The translations under genes and the position numbers were made by a program. From Caulobacter sp. CCH9-E1 (GTDB lineage Bacteria; Pseudomonadota; Alphaproteobacteria; Caulobacterales; Caulobacteraceae): a stretch of 8,836 nucleotides of DNA. The stretch is taken from contig NZ_LSJA01000380.1 in NCBI RefSeq assembly GCF_001556515.1, forward strand, positions 1-8,836, read 5' to 3'. Each line of letters starts with the position of its first letter. Position 1 is the first letter of the stretch. The notes beneath the pieces are model-generated. The model worked only from the letters and a program-made list of their open reading frames with translations. It was not told the origin of the DNA and searched no databases. This document shows, in pieces, positions 6,876 to 8,836 of this stretch.

Positions 6876-7748
6876 ATGACCGAATCCCTAGGCGCCCTAA
6901 CGCGCGAAGACGGCTCCCGGCTCGCTTTCCGGCGCATTTCGGGAGAGGGCGCGACGGTCGTCTGGCTGGGCGGCTTCCATTCCGACATGACCGGGACCAA
7001 GGCCCAGGTGCTGGCCGAGCAGGCCCAGGCCAGCGGCGGCGCCTATGTCCGCTTCGACTATTTTGGCCACGGCGAGTCCGACGGCGCGTTCAAGGACGGG
7101 ACGATCAGCCGCTGGCGCGCGGACGCGCTTGCGGTCATCGACGAGCTGACCGAAGGCCCGCTCGTCCTGGTCGGTTCGTCCATGGGCGGCTGGCTGGCGT
7201 GTCTGGCGGCGATCGCGCGGCCGGACCGGGTCAAGGCCATGGTGCTGATCGCCCCGGCGCCGGATTTCACCGAGAAGCTGATGGCCCCCGAGCTCTCCGA
7301 CGAGGCCAAGGCCGCGATCGCGCGCGACGGCCTCTGGATTCGCCCGTCCGAATACGACGACGGCGGCTACCCGATCACGCGGGAACTGCTGGAAGACGGA
7401 GCGCGGTGGTCGATCCTGCCGGGTCCTGTGCCGATCGATGTCCCGGTGCGCGTCCTGCAGGGCGGCGCGGATCCGGACGTGCCGTGGACCCACGCCTTGG
7501 AGCTGGCCAACGCCCTGACCAGCCAGGACGTGGTCTTCACCCTGATCAAGGACGGAGACCACCGTCTCTCGCGTCCACAGGACCTGGAGCGTCTGGTCGC
7601 CGCCGTTTCCGAGGCCAAGGGCCTGGCCGAGCCGGAGGAGGGCGATCTTGTCAGCCGTCGTCTGGCGCGCGCTGCGCGACTGCGGAACGCCGCCGGCCTG
7701 GAAGCCGTCGGTATCACCCCGCGCCTGCCGGCGATCGACGACGAATAG
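6876..7748 (+). CDS. Alpha/beta hydrolase, ABHD10-like
   Basis: This is a 290-residue serine hydrolase. The nucleophile elbow GSSMG (100-104) places the catalytic serine at 102. A likely acid is Asp199 in GGADPDVPW and the likely histidine is 229 in KDGDHRLS, giving a complete triad. The segment LGGFHSDMTGTKA (31-43), then RFDYFGHGESDG (59-70) and IAPAPDFTEKL (125-135), closely resembles the ABHD10 group, known in mammals as a mitochondrial acyl-protein thioesterase and acyl-glucuronide esterase. The bacterial substrate is unknown, and there is no signal peptide, so the enzyme is cytosolic. A charged C-terminal tail of about 40 residues (252-290) extends past the core fold. The ATG has a GAGG site 7 bases upstream. 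It is divergent from the GT4 gene and convergent with the SDR gene, whose stop is two bases away. Confidence 0.93.
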   Translation: MTESLGALTREDGSRLAFRRISGEGATVVWLGGFHSDMTGTKAQVLAEQAQASGGAYVRFDYFGHGESDGAFKDGTISRWRADALAVIDELTEGPLVLVGSSMGGWLACLAAIARPDRVKAMVLIAPAPDFTEKLMAPELSDEAKAAIARDGLWIRPSEYDDGGYPITRELLEDGARWSILPGPVPIDVPVRVLQGGADPDVPWTHALELANALTSQDVVFTLIKDGDHRLSRPQDLERLVAAVSEAKGLAEPEEGDLVSRRLARAARLRNAAGLEAVGITPRLPAIDDE

Positions 7749-7750
7749 GC

Positions 7751-8611
7751 CTAGCCGCCCGCCTGCAAGATGGCCGCGAGTCCTTCGCGATAGGTCGGGT
7801 AGGCCGGTCGCCATCCCAGCTCGGCCTTGGCGCGCGCGTTCGAGACGCGCTTGTTCTCGGCGTAGAAACGGCGCGTAGCCGGAGACAGGCCCAGTTCGTT
7901 GAACGGCAGGTCGGGCGGGACGGGAACGTCCAGCAGGCGCGCGGCGTGCTCCATCACGTCCTGCGGCGGGGCGGGTTCGTCATCGACCAGGTTGTAGACG
8001 CCGCCCGCGCGGGGCTTGTCCAGCGAGGCCAGCAGACCCAAGACGATGTCGTCGACATGGATGCGGCTGAACACCTGGCCGGGCTTGACGATCCGGCGGC
8101 CTTCGCCCGCGCGCAGTCGGTCCAGCGCGCTGCGGCCGGGCCCATAGATGCCGGGCAGGCGGAAGATGGCGACGGTCAGGCCCATGCCGCGCCCGACCTC
8201 CTGCCAGTCGCGCTCGGCCCCGACCCGGCGGGCGCCTTCGACCGACTGCGCCTTCAGCGGCGAGGTTTCGAACACCCAGCGGCCGTCGAAGTCGCCATAG
8301 ACGCCGGTCGTCGACAGATAGCCGATCCAGTCCGGGAAGGCCTGCGCCTGGGCGAGGGCGGGGACGATCGATTCGAGCGCCGGGCAGCCGTCCGGACCGG
8401 GCGGAGCGGTGATCAGGATCGCGTTCACGCCGGTTAGCGCCCGCGCCATGGCGTCGCGGTCGGCGGGATCGACGGCTTCGACGCCCCGGGCTCGCAGCGC
8501 CTCGGCCTGTCCGGGATTGCGCGCGCTGGCGGCGACGGCCCAGCCGCGCGCCCGTAAGGCGTTGGCGAAAGCCGCCCCCACATAGCCCAGACCAAATACG
8601 AACAGACGCAA
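7751..8611 (-). CDS. NAD(P)-binding protein, atypical extended SDR / epimerase-like (YeeZ-like)
   Basis: The 286-residue protein begins with a Rossmann fold nucleotide-binding loop, GLGYVG (7-12), followed by SARNPGQAEALRARG. The middle has YLSTTGVYGD (98-107), then RLPGIYGPGR (151-160) and FSRIHVDDIV (181-190), all typical of the extended/atypical SDR family of nucleoside-sugar epimerase-like proteins. The usual YxxxK catalytic pair is not seen after Tyr105, which fits the atypical subgroup that includes E. coli YeeZ; the reaction is unknown. The start is TTG at 8611: no ATG, GTG or TTG lies in frame just upstream, and GGAG (8620-8623) stands 8 bases before it. It converges with the hydrolase gene, the two stops sharing the palindrome TAGGCCTA. 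Upstream are two AAACCCGG repeats and the divergent tRNA-Gly gene. Confidence 0.9.
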   Translation of the reverse strand: MRLFVFGLGYVGAAFANALRARGWAVAASARNPGQAEALRARGVEAVDPADRDAMARALTGVNAILITAPPGPDGCPALESIVPALAQAQAFPDWIGYLSTTGVYGDFDGRWVFETSPLKAQSVEGARRVGAERDWQEVGRGMGLTVAIFRLPGIYGPGRSALDRLRAGEGRRIVKPGQVFSRIHVDDIVLGLLASLDKPRAGGVYNLVDDEPAPPQDVMEHAARLLDVPVPPDLPFNELGLSPATRRFYAENKRVSNARAKAELGWRPAYPTYREGLAAILQAGG

Positions 8612-8643
8612 CGCCAGGACTCCGCCCCCAGACCGCCGGACGA

Positions 8644-8662
8644 AAACCCGGCTGAAACCCGG
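8644..8662. repeat. Tandem AAACCCGG direct repeat upstream of the SDR gene
   Basis: AAACCCGG occurs at 8644-8651 and again at 8655-8662, an 11-base period close to one helical turn. It lies 33-51 bases upstream of the SDR TTG start. Two half-sites on one face of the helix are typical of a regulator's operator, but no regulator is identified, so the role is only suggested. Confidence 0.35.
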
Positions 8663-8711
8663 TCAGATCAAGGCGTCGAAAAAAGCCGCTTCGCAACCCC
8701 TCAAAGGGCGC

Positions 8712-8740
8712 TTGCAAACCGCGAAGCGCTCTGCCATAAG
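8712..8740 (+). promoter_or_regulatory. Candidate promoter of tRNA-Gly
   Basis: TTGCAA (8712-8717) and CATAAG (8735-8740) are separated by 17 bases. GCCATAAG also partly fits the Caulobacter GCTANAWC -10 element, with the matching 14-base spacing from TTGCAAA. A start near 8746 would leave a leader of about 35 bases before the tRNA. The -35 box overlaps an inverted repeat, GCGCTT (8708-8713) / AAGCGC (8724-8729). Confidence 0.45.
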
Positions 8741-8781
8741 CCGCCTCCTCGTCGCGGGGCGCTTCACCAAGCCCCTCCGAT

Positions 8782-8836
8782 GCGGGCGTAGCTCAGTGGT
8801 AGAGCGCCACCTTGCCAAGGTGGATGTCGAGAGTTC
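8782..8836 (+). tRNA. tRNA-Gly (anticodon GCC), 3' end cut by window
   Basis: The 5' acceptor strand is GCGGGCG (8782-8788), followed by TA and a D-arm with GCTC/GAGC and the AGTGGTA loop. The anticodon stem CCACC/GGTGG encloses loop TTGCCAA with anticodon GCC (8814-8816). The variable loop ATGTC and T-stem strand GAGAG lead into TTC, where the window ends. The T-arm's second half and the 3' acceptor strand are missing only because of the window edge. It reads GGC and GGU glycine codons. Confidence 0.97.

Noticed and set aside
6897..7814. 305-codon minus-strand frame opposite the hydrolase
   Set aside because: The plus-strand hydrolase has a complete Ser-Asp-His triad. The opposite frame is Arg/Gln/Gly-rich with no motif.
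1..8836. Mobile elements, CRISPR arrays, toxin-antitoxin or phage genes
   Set aside because: No transposase, integrase, regularly spaced repeat array or small paired toxin-antitoxin frames were found. The genes are ordinary chromosomal ones.

Overview
The window is GC-rich, coding-dense DNA that reads as an alphaproteobacterial chromosome, most like Caulobacter or a close relative. I infer this from the style of the PheS, IF3, L20 and L35 proteins, the GC-rich codon use, the non-AUG starts behind GGAG Shine-Dalgarno sites, and the presence of GANTC sites. No database search was possible, so the genus is an inference. No mobile element, phage gene, toxin system or CRISPR array is visible.

Left part (1-3836), all on the minus strand. 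This is the translation cluster infC - rpmI - rplT - pheS, read from right to left. It encodes initiation factor IF3, ribosomal proteins L35 and L20, and the alpha subunit of phenylalanyl-tRNA synthetase. Two features depart from the classical compact operon. A major facilitator superfamily efflux-type transporter gene sits between infC and rpmI, and strong hairpin terminators follow infC (3250-3279) and rplT (1175-1206). The cluster is therefore probably several transcription units. infC appears to start at a non-canonical AUU codon, the hallmark of IF3 self-control in other bacteria. pheS ends just before a C/G-rich palindromic repeat at the window edge; pheT is expected beyond it.

Middle part (3837-6820). 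A YitT-family membrane protein lies alone on the plus strand. Converging on it is a minus-strand pair of glycosyltransferases: a GT4-family enzyme, then a GT9 (heptosyltransferase-like) enzyme. They are coupled by a TTGA stop/start overlap. The pair probably builds part of a cell-surface glycan such as the lipopolysaccharide core.

Right part (6821-8836). An ABHD10-like alpha/beta hydrolase is divergent from the glycosyltransferases across a 55-bp region. Its stop codon lies two bases from the stop of a minus-strand gene for an NAD(P)-binding, epimerase-like protein that starts with TTG. After a 170-bp intergenic region with repeats and a plausible promoter, a tRNA-Gly(GCC) gene begins and is cut by the window end.

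No gap between genes exceeds about 225 bp. I found no convincing new biological system. The points most worth a second look are the infC AUU start, the transporter lodged in the infC-rpmI-rplT cluster, and the structured non-coding segments before rpmI and between rplT and pheS.
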